Source: Mesorhizobium sp. CAU 1732 (GTDB lineage: Bacteria; Pseudomonadota; Alphaproteobacteria; Rhizobiales; Rhizobiaceae). Taken from it: a stretch of 64,000 bases of DNA. Below, piece after piece: positions 33,828 to 43,360 of the stretch. The stretch is from contig NZ_JBDQQR010000004.1 of the NCBI RefSeq assembly GCF_039888675.1, positions 124,001 through 188,000 on the forward strand, written 5' to 3'. Under the pieces are notes generated by a model. It saw only the letters and a list, made by a program, of their open reading frames with translations. It was not told where the DNA came from and searched no databases. The position numbers and the translations under genes were made by a program. Within the stretch, counting starts at the first letter, position 1. Each line of letters opens with the position of its first letter.

Positions 33828-36800
33828 ATGAACATCGCATTGCGCGACGTCTCCCTGAAGGACCGCTACACGCAGGTCACAGGCACCCTGTTCCTCAGTG
33901 GAACGCAGGCGCTGGTGCGCCTGCTCATCGTGCAGCGCGAGCGGGACAAGAAGGCCGGTCTCAACACGGCCGGGTTCGTTTCGGGCTATCGTGGCTCTCC
34001 GCTCGGCGGCTTCGACATGGAGTTGTGGAAGTCACGCGACATCCTCAAGGCGTCGTCGGTCGTCTTCCAGCCCGGCGTCAACGAGGACCTCGCCGCCACC
34101 TCCGTCTGGGGCACGCAGCAGATCGACAGCCTGCCGGGCAAGACCGTCGATGGCGTCTTTGCCATGTGGTACGGCAAGGGTCCGGGCGTCGACCGCTCCG
34201 GCGATCCCTTCAAACACGGCAACTATGCCGGAACGACCGAGCATGGAGGCGTGCTGGTCGTCTTCGGCGACGACCATCCCGGCAAATCGTCGACGGTGGC
34301 GCATCAGAGCGAGCAGGCGCTCGCGGCCAATCTCATACCGGTTCTGTACCCGGCCAATGTGCAGGAAATCCTCGAATACGGTCTCCATGGATGGGCGCTG
34401 TCGCGTCACACAGGTCTCTGGGTCGGCCTGAAAACCGTCAACGAAACGGTCGAGACGACGGCGACGGTCGATATCTCCGACGACGATCCCCGGATCATGC
34501 AGCCCAACGCGTCGGAGAGCGGCGTCGATATCAGGCCGCAGCCGGATTACGGCCCGCAGCGCGACGAGTCGGTCGTGATCCGCCATCGACTGCCGCGCGT
34601 GCACGAGTTCGCGCGCGCCAACCGCATCGATGAGCGGCGTCTCGGCGCAAGCGGCGCGCGGCTGGGCCTCGTCACCGCCGGCAAGGCCTATACGGACCTG
34701 ACCGACGCGCTGGCGATGCTGGAGATCGATGAGCAGCGCGCGGCGGCGCTTGGCCTCTCCGTCTACAAGATCGGGCTTGTCTGGCCGATCGAGCCCACCG
34801 GCCTCAAGGCGTTCGCGGAGGGATGCGAAGAACTCTTCTTCGTCGAGGAGAAACGCGCCTTCATCGAGGATCAGGCGGCACGCGTGCTTTTCAATGAAGC
34901 GACGCGTCCGCGCATCACCGGCAAATACGATCCGGATGGCTCGATGCTGATGCCGCAGGACGTCCAACTCGATCCGGCGACCATCGCGCGCGCGCTGGTG
35001 GGGCGCCTTTCGGCGCTGGGGCTGGCCGACGACGCGTTGCATGCCGCGTTGGCGAAAGCGACGGGCACGGCACCCGCGCAGCCTTCGGCCGACCAGCCCA
35101 GACGCTTGCCGTATTTCTGCTCCGGCTGCCCGCACAACACGTCCACGAAAGTGCCGGAAGGCTCGGTCGCGATGTCGGGCATCGGGTGTCATTCCATGGC
35201 GATGTGGATGAACCGCGACACGCTGAAGCCGGTCCAGATGGGCGCGGAAGGCGCGAACTGGATTGGCCTGTCCCATTTCACGAAGACGGGCCATGTCTTC
35301 CAGAATCTGGGCGACGGCACCTATTCGCATTCGGGGCTTCTGGCCATTCGTGCGGCGGTCCTGTCCGGTGTCAACATCACCTACAAGATCCTCGCGAATG
35401 ACGCCGTCGCCATGACGGGCGGGCAGCCTATCGAAGGCGCGTTGACGACCGAGCAGATCGTGCGGCAGGTGCTCGCCGAGGACGTGGAGCGCGTGGTCGT
35501 CGTGACCGACGATCTCGACCGCACGGCGATTGCGATCGGCGGCGTCGATGTCCTGGATCGCCGGCAGTTGCAGCGTGTCCAGAAGGACCTTGCTCAAACG
35601 AAGGGAACGACGGTTCTCGTCTATGAACAGGTCTGCGCCGCGGAAAAGCGGCGGCGCCGCAAACGCAACCTCATGCCCGACCCGGCCACCCGCGTCTTCA
35701 TCAACGAAGACGTCTGCGAAGGCTGCGGCGATTGCTCCGTCCAGTCAAATTGCGTCAGCATCCTCCCAAAAGAGACCGAGTTCGGCCGCAAGCGCAGGAT
35801 CGATCAGTCCTCGTGCAACAAGGACTATTCCTGCGTCGAGGGCTTCTGTCCCTCCTTCGTGACGGTGGAGGGCGGGCGCCCCCGGAAGAATGCCGGCGCG
35901 ATCGACCGGCAGCGTCTCGCGTCCATCCCGGAAAACGACGCCCCGGATTTCGATCAGTGCAACGTACTGATCACCGGCGTTGGCGGCACGGGCGTCGTGA
36001 CGATCGGCAGCGTGTTGGCCATGGCCGCCAACCTGATCGGAAAGGGCGCCAACAGCTACAACATGACCGGCCTCGCCCAGAAGGGCGGCGCGGTCTTCAG
36101 CCATCTGCGCATCGCATCCTCCCCCGATGCGCTCACCGGATCCGTGGTCGCGCCTGCGAGCGCGGATCTGGTGCTTGGCTGCGATCTTGTGACGGCGGCG
36201 AGCGCGGATGGGCTGAAGGCCTGTTCGCCGTCACGGACACGCGCGCTTCTCTCCTCGACGCCGGCCCCGACCGCCGCCTTCCAGGCCGATCGCGATTACC
36301 GCATCGATGACGAGAAGCTTGTCGCGAAGATCGGCTCGACGACTGCCGAAACCATCACCATAGAAGCCGACCAGATCGCCGAGCGTCTGCTGGGCGACAA
36401 GATCGGCGCGAACATGTTCATGGTCGGCTACGCCTATCAGAAGGGCTGGCTGCCGCTGCCCATGGCCGCGCTTCGCAAGGCGATCGAATTGAACGGCGCG
36501 TCCGTCCAGTTTAATCTCGATGCACTGGATCTCGGCCGGCTGGCGGCCATCGATCCGGAATCCGTCGCGGGTGCCGAGCGGATTGAGCCGCGTCTGGATA
36601 CCGTCGATGCGATCGTCGCCCACCGCACGGCTCATCTTGCGCGCTACCAGAATGCGGCATGGGCCAAACGCTACCAGGCGCTCGTCGCGCGGGTCGGCGA
36701 GGCGGAGCAGAGCGTGGCGCACGGGTCCGACGCACTCACCAAGGCGGTTGCGACCAACCTCGCGAAGCTGATGTCCTACAAGGACGAATACGAGGTCGCC

Positions 36801-37229
36801 CGGCTCTATGCCGACACGGCCTGGAAGGCGCGTCTCGACGGCACGCTCGAAGGGTACGGCAAGGTCTCGCTCTGGCTCGCGCCGCCCTTGCTCGCGCGTG
36901 TGGACGAGACGACGGGCCGTCCGAAGAAGATCAAATTCGGTCCCTGGATTTTCCCGGCGATGCGCCTGATGTCACGGTTCAAGGGTCTTCGCGGAACGTG
37001 GCTCGACCCGTTCGGTCGTACTCTCGAACGCAAGCACGAGCGCGCGCTGATCGCCGAATATGAGCGCGATCTGGAAACAATCCTGTCCCGGTTGCGTCCG
37101 GACAATCTGGAGGCCGCGATCGACCGCGCGTCCGTTCCGGATGCGATCCGTGGGTTCGGTCCGGTCAAGGAAGCCGCTATCGGCGTTGCCAAAGTGCGAC
37201 GGGAAAAGCTGATGGAGCAGTTCTTGTAA
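33828..37229 (+). CDS. fused indolepyruvate ferredoxin oxidoreductase-type 2-oxoacid dehydrogenase
   Basis: ATG 33828 begins the recognisable N-terminus, DVSLKDRYTQVTGTLFLSGT; upstream frame overlaps the CoA-transferase gene. The 1133-residue protein contains an alpha part with the pyrimidine- and TPP-binding domains (GIGCHSMAMW near 450), a ferredoxin-like cysteine cluster CEGCGDCSVQSNC (about 629-641) with further Cys in SCNKDYSCVEGFC, and a C-terminal gamma domain GVGGTGVVTIGSVL (about 717). It oxidises an aryl or branched 2-oxoacid to acyl-CoA and CO2. Here it would turn a 2-oxoacid from the lyase or FAD-oxidase steps into acyl-CoA. Confidence 0.88.
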   Translation: MNIALRDVSLKDRYTQVTGTLFLSGTQALVRLLIVQRERDKKAGLNTAGFVSGYRGSPLGGFDMELWKSRDILKASSVVFQPGVNEDLAATSVWGTQQIDSLPGKTVDGVFAMWYGKGPGVDRSGDPFKHGNYAGTTEHGGVLVVFGDDHPGKSSTVAHQSEQALAANLIPVLYPANVQEILEYGLHGWALSRHTGLWVGLKTVNETVETTATVDISDDDPRIMQPNASESGVDIRPQPDYGPQRDESVVIRHRLPRVHEFARANRIDERRLGASGARLGLVTAGKAYTDLTDALAMLEIDEQRAAALGLSVYKIGLVWPIEPTGLKAFAEGCEELFFVEEKRAFIEDQAARVLFNEATRPRITGKYDPDGSMLMPQDVQLDPATIARALVGRLSALGLADDALHAALAKATGTAPAQPSADQPRRLPYFCSGCPHNTSTKVPEGSVAMSGIGCHSMAMWMNRDTLKPVQMGAEGANWIGLSHFTKTGHVFQNLGDGTYSHSGLLAIRAAVLSGVNITYKILANDAVAMTGGQPIEGALTTEQIVRQVLAEDVERVVVVTDDLDRTAIAIGGVDVLDRRQLQRVQKDLAQTKGTTVLVYEQVCAAEKRRRRKRNLMPDPATRVFINEDVCEGCGDCSVQSNCVSILPKETEFGRKRRIDQSSCNKDYSCVEGFCPSFVTVEGGRPRKNAGAIDRQRLASIPENDAPDFDQCNVLITGVGGTGVVTIGSVLAMAANLIGKGANSYNMTGLAQKGGAVFSHLRIASSPDALTGSVVAPASADLVLGCDLVTAASADGLKACSPSRTRALLSSTPAPTAAFQADRDYRIDDEKLVAKIGSTTAETITIEADQIAERLLGDKIGANMFMVGYAYQKGWLPLPMAALRKAIELNGASVQFNLDALDLGRLAAIDPESVAGAERIEPRLDTVDAIVAHRTAHLARYQNAAWAKRYQALVARVGEAEQSVAHGSDALTKAVATNLAKLMSYKDEYEVARLYADTAWKARLDGTLEGYGKVSLWLAPPLLARVDETTGRPKKIKFGPWIFPAMRLMSRFKGLRGTWLDPFGRTLERKHERALIAEYERDLETILSRLRPDNLEAAIDRASVPDAIRGFGPVKEAAIGVAKVRREKLMEQFL

Positions 37230-37866
37230 AAGGAGCTGATGGGAGTTGGCACCCGAAAATTGCCGGGCATTCATGGTGGCATCATTGGTTCGTAGGAGTC
37301 CACGACTGCATGCCTCTATGATGATTGGGCCCTGAGCAGCGAACGCCGCGTCGAGCACCCCATCGATCCCTTCCGGTCAGAAGACGCTGTAGCCGTTGCC
37401 GCCCATATGCCCAATGGAAACCGCTTCCTGGCCGAAGGTCCGGCAGTTTTCGCCCGCGAACATCTGAGCGGCCCGCCGCCTATCCGAATTTCCGCGCGGA
37501 CCTGCATCATCTGGCCGCCGTCTGCTCGACTGTGGCGATCTCCTGGGCTTTCGTTCTCCTGTTCGAGATTCCGACCTGGGGCGAGGCGTCGGGAATGACC
37601 TTAATCGCGGTGGCGGGCATTCTCATCGTTCGAGACGGACATCGGCAGTCCGGATGAAGCTGATCGGCGGGAATGACGGCTTTCCTTCGTCCAACCGAAA
37701 CCAGGCAGACTCTAGGCCCGGTGGCCTATCCGGGGATGCTGCAACTCCTCGATAATACGGATCAGTCGAGGCCTTCCTAAGAAAGCGCGACCTGAGGAAC
37801 CGAAGCATTCAAACCCCAGTGCGCCGGGATGGATTGCTACTTTTCTCTCAGCCGTCACCAGGGAGG
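37230..37866. other. gene-poor stretch between cluster A and the KaiC-like operon
   Basis: About 640 bases hold no intact gene. A plus-strand hydrophobic frame near 37490-37657 may be a transporter tail. A minus-strand reading of about 37390-37470 gives QMFAGENCRTFGQEAVSIGH, which looks coding but is unassigned. The area seems to be made of eroded fragments. Confidence 0.45.
37490..37657 (+). pseudogene. possible EamA/DMT-transporter C-terminal fragment
   Basis: The frame reads STVAISWAFVLLFEIPTWGE then ASGMTLIAVAGILIVR, similar to the last two helices of EamA-type drug/metabolite transporters (GE-P-W--xxGaxLIvxGi). No start, no preceding helices. Resemblance is limited to about 40 residues. 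Confidence 0.33.
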
Positions 37867-38271
37867 CTATGCTCCCAGATAGCTTCTGAGCATTTCGAGC
37901 TTTTCCGCCAGATCATTTTCCAGCACGGGTTTGGAAACCGTTCCCAACACAACTCCGGAGTTTTCGGCGGCAACGTCGGTCTGCCCGGTGACAAAGATGC
38001 TGGCAACACCGCGCTCCTTCAGCCAAGCGGCCGCATCGGGCCCGGTGCGGCCGTCGGCGAGATCTATATCGATCAGCGCGGCATCGATCTCGAATGTATC
38101 GAACTGCGCCGTCAACTCGGCAAAGCTACTTGCCGAGCCTGCAAAAACGTGGCCCAAATCCTCGATCATCGCTTCGATGTGGAAAACGATGAGAGGGTTA
38201 TCCTCAAGGTAGAAGACGCGGAGCGGAGTAAGCGACGAAGTCATATCTGCATAGGCCTCGTGGATTTTCAT
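37867..38271 (-). CDS. single-domain response regulator
   Basis: ATG 38271 overlaps the kinase stop (ATGA), so the 134-residue reading is preferred over an upstream start inside the kinase gene. The receiver fold has acidic YLEDNP (24-28 region), probable phospho-Asp D68 in ALIDIDLADG, Thr in VTGQ and Lys114 in TVSKPV. No output domain is present, so it probably relays phosphate or binds a partner. It is the last gene of the KaiC-like/HWE kinase/receiver operon and is the likely substrate of the kinase. Confidence 0.86.
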   Translation of the reverse strand: MKIHEAYADMTSSLTPLRVFYLEDNPLIVFHIEAMIEDLGHVFAGSASSFAELTAQFDTFEIDAALIDIDLADGRTGPDAAAWLKERGVASIFVTGQTDVAAENSGVVLGTVSKPVLENDLAEKLEMLRSYLGA

Positions 38272-39296
38272 CGGAATCGGGAAAGCGGGCCCGCCACGAT
38301 GCAGCGCAGTCCATTTGGGTCGAAGATGATTTCGGGAGGAGATCCAAAAATGCCCCGCAGAGCCGATCGGATATATCGCGTCCCGTAGCCGGGCTTCGAT
38401 GGTTCTGCCACCAGTGGGCCGCCGGTTTCGATCCACCTGATCGTCAGCGCGGGCTCGCTTTCCGAGTCAACATCCCATTTTAAATGCACTCTGCCGCCCG
38501 GAACCGACAGTGCGCCGTATTTTAGGGCGTTCGTGGCCAGTTCGTGGAGGCATAGCGCGATCGTGGTGCCAGGGTCCCGCCCAACCTGGATTGACGGTCC
38601 TTCGGCGATGATGCGATCCTCGCCATCGCCGCAATATGGCGAGCATGTCCGCTTGATGATGTCGGCGAGATCCGCCGTTTCGCCCCCAGCCTCGAAGACG
38701 GCGGAATGCACGGCCGACAAGGCGTCGAGTCTTCCCGAAAAGTCGTCAACAAGCTTTTCGGTCGTGGTCGATGTTCGTTGCGTCATCCTGAAAATGGCCG
38801 TCACGCTCGCAAGGATATTCTTGACACGGTGGTTGAGTTCCCGGCGCAGTTCGGTCTCGCGTTCAATGTGATCCCTCACGTCGCGCTGACGCAGCCGTGA
38901 AAGCAATGCCGACTGGATGCCGCTCAGCAATTCCAGTGTCCCGACTGGCCGCTGGTAAAAGATTTGACGCGTGCGCGGCCATACGGAGCTGAGTTCTGTT
39001 CGCATTCTCGCCTGCGGCGCTGCGCGATCGAGAAGGACGATGATAGGCATCTCCGACCAATCCGGTTGTTCGGCGAGATGTTTCGCGATGATGGCCAAAA
39101 CTGCCTCATTGAGTGCTTCATGTGTGACAACGAGCACCCCCGGTGTCTCGTTAAGACGAGAAGCAAGCTCCTCGGATCCGGCGGCCAGCCTCACCGTCAC
39201 CTCATGTTCATCAAGGAGCGTCCGCAGATACTCGGCGTCCCTGCGATAGGGTGCCAGGATCAATACCCAATCCAATGTGCCGTCGACACCAGGCAC
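38268..39296 (-). CDS. HWE-family histidine kinase with N-terminal pseudo-receiver-like domain
   Basis: I place the start at GTG 39296, eight bases after the KaiC-like stop and behind GGAGGCGTGAG. The 342-residue protein has an N-terminal alpha/beta domain (WVLILAPYRRDAEYLRTLLD, PIIVLLDRAAP) that resembles a receiver but lacks the phospho-Asp. The H-box RRELNHRVKNILASV has His156, the N-box LHELATNALKYGAL has Asn256, and the WxE of HWE kinases is at W288-E290. It lacks membrane segments, so it is cytoplasmic, probably responding to the KaiC-like protein. Confidence 0.85.
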   Translation of the reverse strand: MPGVDGTLDWVLILAPYRRDAEYLRTLLDEHEVTVRLAAGSEELASRLNETPGVLVVTHEALNEAVLAIIAKHLAEQPDWSEMPIIVLLDRAAPQARMRTELSSVWPRTRQIFYQRPVGTLELLSGIQSALLSRLRQRDVRDHIERETELRRELNHRVKNILASVTAIFRMTQRTSTTTEKLVDDFSGRLDALSAVHSAVFEAGGETADLADIIKRTCSPYCGDGEDRIIAEGPSIQVGRDPGTTIALCLHELATNALKYGALSVPGGRVHLKWDVDSESEPALTIRWIETGGPLVAEPSKPGYGTRYIRSALRGIFGSPPEIIFDPNGLRCIVAGPLSRFR

Positions 39297-39303
39297 CGTT
39301 AGC

Positions 39304-40743
39304 TCACGCCTCCGGCAGGGGGTTGTAAGCGACAACCGAAACGCCGGAGCTTTGGATGAAGAGCTCGCGAACGTCGAGATCGTGCGGGCCATGCCTCTTC
39401 TTCACGACCGTAATGCTGCGCCGCAGGCGCTCTCCATGTTCGATGATGCGGAGCAGTAGCACCGTATCGCCCAGGAAACTCACATCGACGTCGATGCCCA
39501 CGTCCTCGCCGAGAAGGCCATGCTGCGCCACAATCAGCATGGTCAACACGCCGGCGCGGGCGAGATATTTGAGCAGCGACTGAATATCGCGAACCGCCTT
39601 CTCGCGATGCGGCAGCGAATTAAGATAGCCGGTAAAGCTGTCGATCACGACCACCCGGACCTTCTCGCTGCTGACGGCCTGCTGAACGATCTGACCGAAC
39701 TCGCCCGGAGAGATTTCATTGGGATTGAAGTCGCGGATGATGAGCTGGCCGTCCTCATGGAACTGCCTCAAATCCATACCCAAGCCCTCGGATCGACGGA
39801 AGAAGGTTTCGATCCGTTCCTCGAACAGGAACAAGGCAACGCTTTCGCCGCGCTTCAGCGCCGCTGTCGCGTAGAGTGAGGCCATGGTCGATTTGCCCGT
39901 GCCGGCCTGGCCGATCACGAGCGTTGTCGTTCCTGACTCCTGTCCACCCCCGAACATTTTGTCGAGTTCGTCGACGCCTGATTTGATCAGCTGTGGCTTG
40001 ACAGTTTCGGCAGCGGCACCCGGAATGAGCCGCGGGAAAACAACCACGCCTTCGCCCTCGTGGATCGCCATGTCGTGATAGCCGTCGGCGACGGGAACGC
40101 CGCGCATCTTGCTGACCTCGATGCGGCGGCGGATCGAGCCATATTCCTCGAGCGATTTGTCGAGGCAGATCACTCCGTGAGCGATACCTTCAACCTCCTC
40201 GCCTGCGTTCTGGGCGTTGCGAACCTTTGTGTCGAGGAGCAGAGCCACGACATTTCTCTTGGCAAGGAATGCCTTGAAGGCGATCAGTTCGCGACGAAAG
40301 CGCGGCGTGTCGCCGGTGATCAGTCGGATTTCGAGCAGTGAATCGTACACCAAGCGGCTTGGCTTGTGCTCCTCGATCGCGTCCTCGATCGCCTTGCGTG
40401 TTTCATCCAGCCGAAGCTCGGCCGTTTGAAAAATCGTCTGGTCTGCGGCGCCGTTAACCGCATCAGAAGCTGAAAGCTCCTCGACGCGGATGCCTTCCAG
40501 CGTCCAGCTGTGCGAGAAGGCAATCGCTTCGAGCTCGTCCCTCGTCTGGGAAAGGCTGACATAGATGCAACGCTCCCCGGCCTCCACACCGGCACGGAGG
40601 AACTGAAGCGCGGCAGTTGTCTTGCCGGACCCTGGCTCACCTTGGAGAATGTAAAGGTTGGAGGCTGGCAAACCGCCTCTGAGAATTTCGTCGAGTCCCC
40701 CGATTCCGGAACTCACGACTGCCTGCTTTTTGCCCCCAGCCAC
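39304..40743 (-). CDS. double-domain KaiC-like ATPase
   Basis: The 479-residue protein has two RecA-like domains with Walker A GEPGSGKTT (35-43) and GQAGTGKST (278-286). In the second, the KaiC-type catalytic Glu pair is present (FLFEERIETF); in the first the equivalent position reads SLSQT. From memory of cyanobacterial KaiC, the S431-T432 phosphosite aligns to SF (VSFLGDT), keeping Ser but losing Thr. KaiA and KaiB are absent here. It is cotranscribed with an HWE kinase and receiver, suggesting an ATPase-based signalling or timing module rather than a full clock. Confidence 0.83.
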   Translation of the reverse strand: MAGGKKQAVVSSGIGGLDEILRGGLPASNLYILQGEPGSGKTTAALQFLRAGVEAGERCIYVSLSQTRDELEAIAFSHSWTLEGIRVEELSASDAVNGAADQTIFQTAELRLDETRKAIEDAIEEHKPSRLVYDSLLEIRLITGDTPRFRRELIAFKAFLAKRNVVALLLDTKVRNAQNAGEEVEGIAHGVICLDKSLEEYGSIRRRIEVSKMRGVPVADGYHDMAIHEGEGVVVFPRLIPGAAAETVKPQLIKSGVDELDKMFGGGQESGTTTLVIGQAGTGKSTMASLYATAALKRGESVALFLFEERIETFFRRSEGLGMDLRQFHEDGQLIIRDFNPNEISPGEFGQIVQQAVSSEKVRVVVIDSFTGYLNSLPHREKAVRDIQSLLKYLARAGVLTMLIVAQHGLLGEDVGIDVDVSFLGDTVLLLRIIEHGERLRRSITVVKKRHGPHDLDVRELFIQSSGVSVVAYNPLPEA

Positions 40744-40943
40744 ATGCGCCTCTTGGTTTAACCTGCATCAACTTGATCAATGAACGCATAGCTTCGCATT
40801 TCGTGCCATTGTCACCGCGCGAAATTGAAACTCGCAAGCGTCGCCATGGCGCGACAATGGCGATGATGATGATGGCAACGCCGATGACGAGATCAACGAT
40901 CGGCCACGCTGTCCGCAAAAATGGGGTGGAGAGACAGGCCGGC

Positions 40944-41981
40944 ATGCGACTCCTGCGAGACCTCTTTCGGCGCAAGCGACCAGTGTTGCCGGCGAGTGTT
41001 TCTTGGCTCGACGGGCCTGCCCCTGCTGAGGTGCTGTTTCTGGCTGACGGCACCAACCCCATCCACCGTCTGCTCGACGACTGGCGGCTGCCTCGGCATG
41101 AGACGCGGGCGGATGTGGCGGCGCGCGTCGGCGTATCGCCTGATCCGATCTATCATTGGGATGCGCTTGTGTTCCGGGAAGCTTTGCTCCTGCCCGGCGC
41201 GATGCAGCCCTGGACTGCCAGCGCCCACGATCGCATCCCGCCGCAATTTCCGATCAGCCGCTTCTCGGGCCTGGTCTGGTTCGAGGACGACGCTCATACA
41301 AACGTTCGTCGCGCCGCTGACTTCCTGACGGCCTCGCTCGGTCCCGCACCAATCGGGAAGCACTGGAATACGCTGGTTGCCACGTGGCGTTCCGGGCTGG
41401 CAGAGATTTCGCTAATTGCCTGGCCATCGCAATGGCAATCAAACAGACTTCCCAATCCGGCTGAGGACCGCGATCGCCGGCTGTGCTCGGCCTGCCATGT
41501 TCGAGTCGTTACCGGGTTCTGTCTTTCCTTGAGCGCGCAGGAGAAGACTTGGGTGCGTGGTTTTCGGCCGCTCAGGTTTGACGGTGAGGTGGGCGCCGCC
41601 CGCATGGCGAGGGCCGGAACCATGGCGCCGTCGGAGACGCAGCTCGAATACGCGCGCAATCCCGAACACCTTGTCGATGACCGGCAAGCCGAACTCGGCT
41701 TGTCCGCGGATGGACAGGCATTGATCGTGGTCTCGGACCAGCTCTTTGTTATCGCTTGTGACGCCGTTCTGCGTTTGGAGGTGGCGCGCCTGACGCCCGC
41801 CAAGGGCGGAGGCGGTTCGACGCTCTACGCGCGCTGCCGTTCGGAGGCTCCGGACATGGAGGGGCAATCCGTGTTTCTGGCACAATCTTCCAATCCCGAC
41901 GGCCTGAATGCGTTCGCCCGCGATCTGGGTGTTCGACTTGGCTGCCCTGTCGAAGTCGGCCCCTACTATTCGGACTGCTGA
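40944..41981 (+). CDS. protein of unknown function
   Basis: I start at ATG 40944 (MRLLRDLFRRKRPVLPA) after GGAGAGA; the open frame extends further upstream but in low-complexity sequence. The 345-residue soluble protein includes LFLADGTNPIHRLLDDWRLP, RVGVSPDPIYHWDALVFREA, FSGLVWFEDDAHTNVRRAADFLTASLG (in pieces) and a basic-aromatic C-terminal half. No signal peptide or membrane segment. Codon use looks coding throughout. I do not recognise the family. It is divergent from the KaiC-like operon across about 200 bp. Confidence 0.6.
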   Translation: MRLLRDLFRRKRPVLPASVSWLDGPAPAEVLFLADGTNPIHRLLDDWRLPRHETRADVAARVGVSPDPIYHWDALVFREALLLPGAMQPWTASAHDRIPPQFPISRFSGLVWFEDDAHTNVRRAADFLTASLGPAPIGKHWNTLVATWRSGLAEISLIAWPSQWQSNRLPNPAEDRDRRLCSACHVRVVTGFCLSLSAQEKTWVRGFRPLRFDGEVGAARMARAGTMAPSETQLEYARNPEHLVDDRQAELGLSADGQALIVVSDQLFVIACDAVLRLEVARLTPAKGGGGSTLYARCRSEAPDMEGQSVFLAQSSNPDGLNAFARDLGVRLGCPVEVGPYYSDC

Positions 41982-41982
41982 A

Positions 41983-42010
41983 GCCTTGCGGAAGGCCCGC
42001 TTCCCAAGGC
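41983..42010 (+). terminator. hairpin after the unknown gene
   Basis: GCCTTG-C-GGAAG, loop GCCCG, CTTCC-CAAGGC form an 11-bp stem with one bulged C, directly after the stop codon. No clear T-tract follows. Confidence 0.4.
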
Positions 42011-42104
42011 GTACACATTAGGCACTTTCACGTACACGTCAGCCATTCCCATCGCTCGTTCACGAAGCGCTGTGTGCGGGGCGATGCCCTTCGGGCGACG
42101 TGGC

Positions 42105-42350
42105 TCAGACATCCCTGTAACCGCGCCGCCGTTTCGTGCGCGCGAGACGTGTGAATGCTCCGTCCGCGTTCTCCGGCCGATCGAACGTCTCCATCATGGA
42201 TTGGCCATTCGTCCCGATCCGGCCCCAGTTGCGTATCAGCGAAACGTCACCGAACAACGTCGGCTGGATCACGAGTGAATAGAACCGGCGCATGTTCTGC
42301 TCCGGGTCAATACGTTCCAGATGAACCGGATCGATTGTTTCGTTTTGCAT
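42105..42350 (-). CDS. small WGR-domain protein
   Basis: The 81-residue form from ATG 42350 (MQNETIDPVHLERIDPEQNM) contains the complete WGR domain: RRFYSLVIQPTLFGDVSLIRN, WGRIGTNGQ and FDRPENADGAFTRLARTKRRRGY. A start 72 bases earlier at 42422 is possible; AGGAAGCGAG precedes the one chosen. WGR domains bind nucleic acid ends in PARPs; stand-alone versions occur in many rhizobia with unknown role. Confidence 0.75.
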   Translation of the reverse strand: MQNETIDPVHLERIDPEQNMRRFYSLVIQPTLFGDVSLIRNWGRIGTNGQSMMETFDRPENADGAFTRLARTKRRRGYRDV

Positions 42351-42787
42351 GTTTGGAATCTCGCTTCCTGCGGAAGCAGCGTCCAACGACTTATTTGAAT
42401 CGCTTGGCAGTGAAGGATTCATGCTGGTGATGGGTCATGCGCGCTAACTCTGTCGCGCGCTGCGAAAGCTTCCCTTGCCATGGCATGGCTTTGTCACGCT
42501 CCGCGCACGAAAGCCTCGCTTGCGGTTCTCAGATAATGGGGGCGTAAAAAAAGTTCAGCCGAGAAGCTCCCACTGACGATCTCAGCACAACCCATCTATT
42601 AGTAAAATAGATACCTACGGCATAAAAAATCATAGAAAATGGTAGTTTTGCTCGCTGAATGTGCTGGTACACTCTCATGCTTAGACGAGGGCGAACTAAC
42701 AAGGCGGCCCCGTTATCCAGCCAAAAACCCAGCCCTTCCAGGAAGCCGGGGTGCAAAAACCAGGAGCCGTCAAGGGGGCGGCAACGA
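42351..42787. other. control region upstream of the TRAP operon, no gene seen
   Basis: About 435 bases with an AT-rich core (42540-42660), distinctly lower in GC than its surroundings. It holds the inverted repeat at 42594-42612. Open frames on both strands lack ribosome binding sites and family resemblance. Confidence 0.5.
42594..42612. promoter_or_regulatory. ATCTATT/AATAGAT inverted repeat
   Basis: Perfect 7-base arms around AGTAA, in the AT-rich region before the TRAP operon. The arms share ATCTAT / ATAGAT with the palindrome at 49282-49295 on the other side of this operon. Operator function is inferred. Confidence 0.45.
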
Positions 42788-43360
42788 ATGGGAAAACCTG
42801 ACACCGACAGACTATCGGTGCTCGGCGACCATGCCGAGTATCGCGTCATTACAAGAGCGCTTGCGCTGTCACTGACTGCCTTGCGGCGGGTCGTTGATGC
42901 CGCCGCAATCTTCCTGCTAGGCGCGATGACGGTGCTGGTGCTTTCGCAGGTGCTTGGGCGCTATGTCTTCAATTACGCGATCTCCTGGTCTGAGGAGAGC
43001 GCGACCTTCGCGCAGGTGTGGTTGGTCATGCTGGGCGCCGGCATAGCGATGCGCAATCGTCAACATGTCGGCATCGACGTTGTTATTTCCAGATGTCCAG
43101 TGGCGCTACAGCGGATTGTCAAGGCTGGCGGTTTCGCTCTCGCAGCCTGGTTCCTGGTTGTCGTCATCATCGGCTCGATGAGCATGCTGACGATCGGCAT
43201 GATGGTGAAGTCGCCGGCCCTGCAGCTTCCACTCGCCATTCCCTACATGGCGTTGCCGATCGGTATGGCCTACTTCCTGCTCGAGCTCGCGATCGCGACC
43301 CTGCCCGAAGTTTTCGATCCCAACCGCGCGCCCGGCGCAACGGCAGGAGATTTCCAGTGA
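42788..43360 (+). CDS. TRAP transporter small permease (DctQ)
   Basis: ATG 42788 is preceded by AAGGGGG; longer frames upstream run through the non-coding AT-rich zone. The 190-residue protein has four membrane helices and the DctQ motifs LGRYVFNYAISWSEESATFA and MRNRQHVGIDV. It pairs with the large permease encoded next. The stop overlaps the dctM-type GTG start. Confidence 0.88.
   Translation: MGKPDTDRLSVLGDHAEYRVITRALALSLTALRRVVDAAAIFLLGAMTVLVLSQVLGRYVFNYAISWSEESATFAQVWLVMLGAGIAMRNRQHVGIDVVISRCPVALQRIVKAGGFALAAWFLVVVIIGSMSMLTIGMMVKSPALQLPLAIPYMALPIGMAYFLLELAIATLPEVFDPNRAPGATAGDFQ

Noticed and set aside
34032..35597. 521-codon minus-strand open frame
   Set aside because: Antisense shadow of the IOR-type gene.
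39297..39392. longer start for the HWE kinase
   Set aside because: It would overlap the KaiC-like gene; GTG 39296 follows a good Shine-Dalgarno eight bases after that gene's stop.
42529..42849. 106-codon minus-strand frame before the TRAP operon
   Set aside because: Runs through AT-rich non-coding DNA and into the small permease antisense; no motif.
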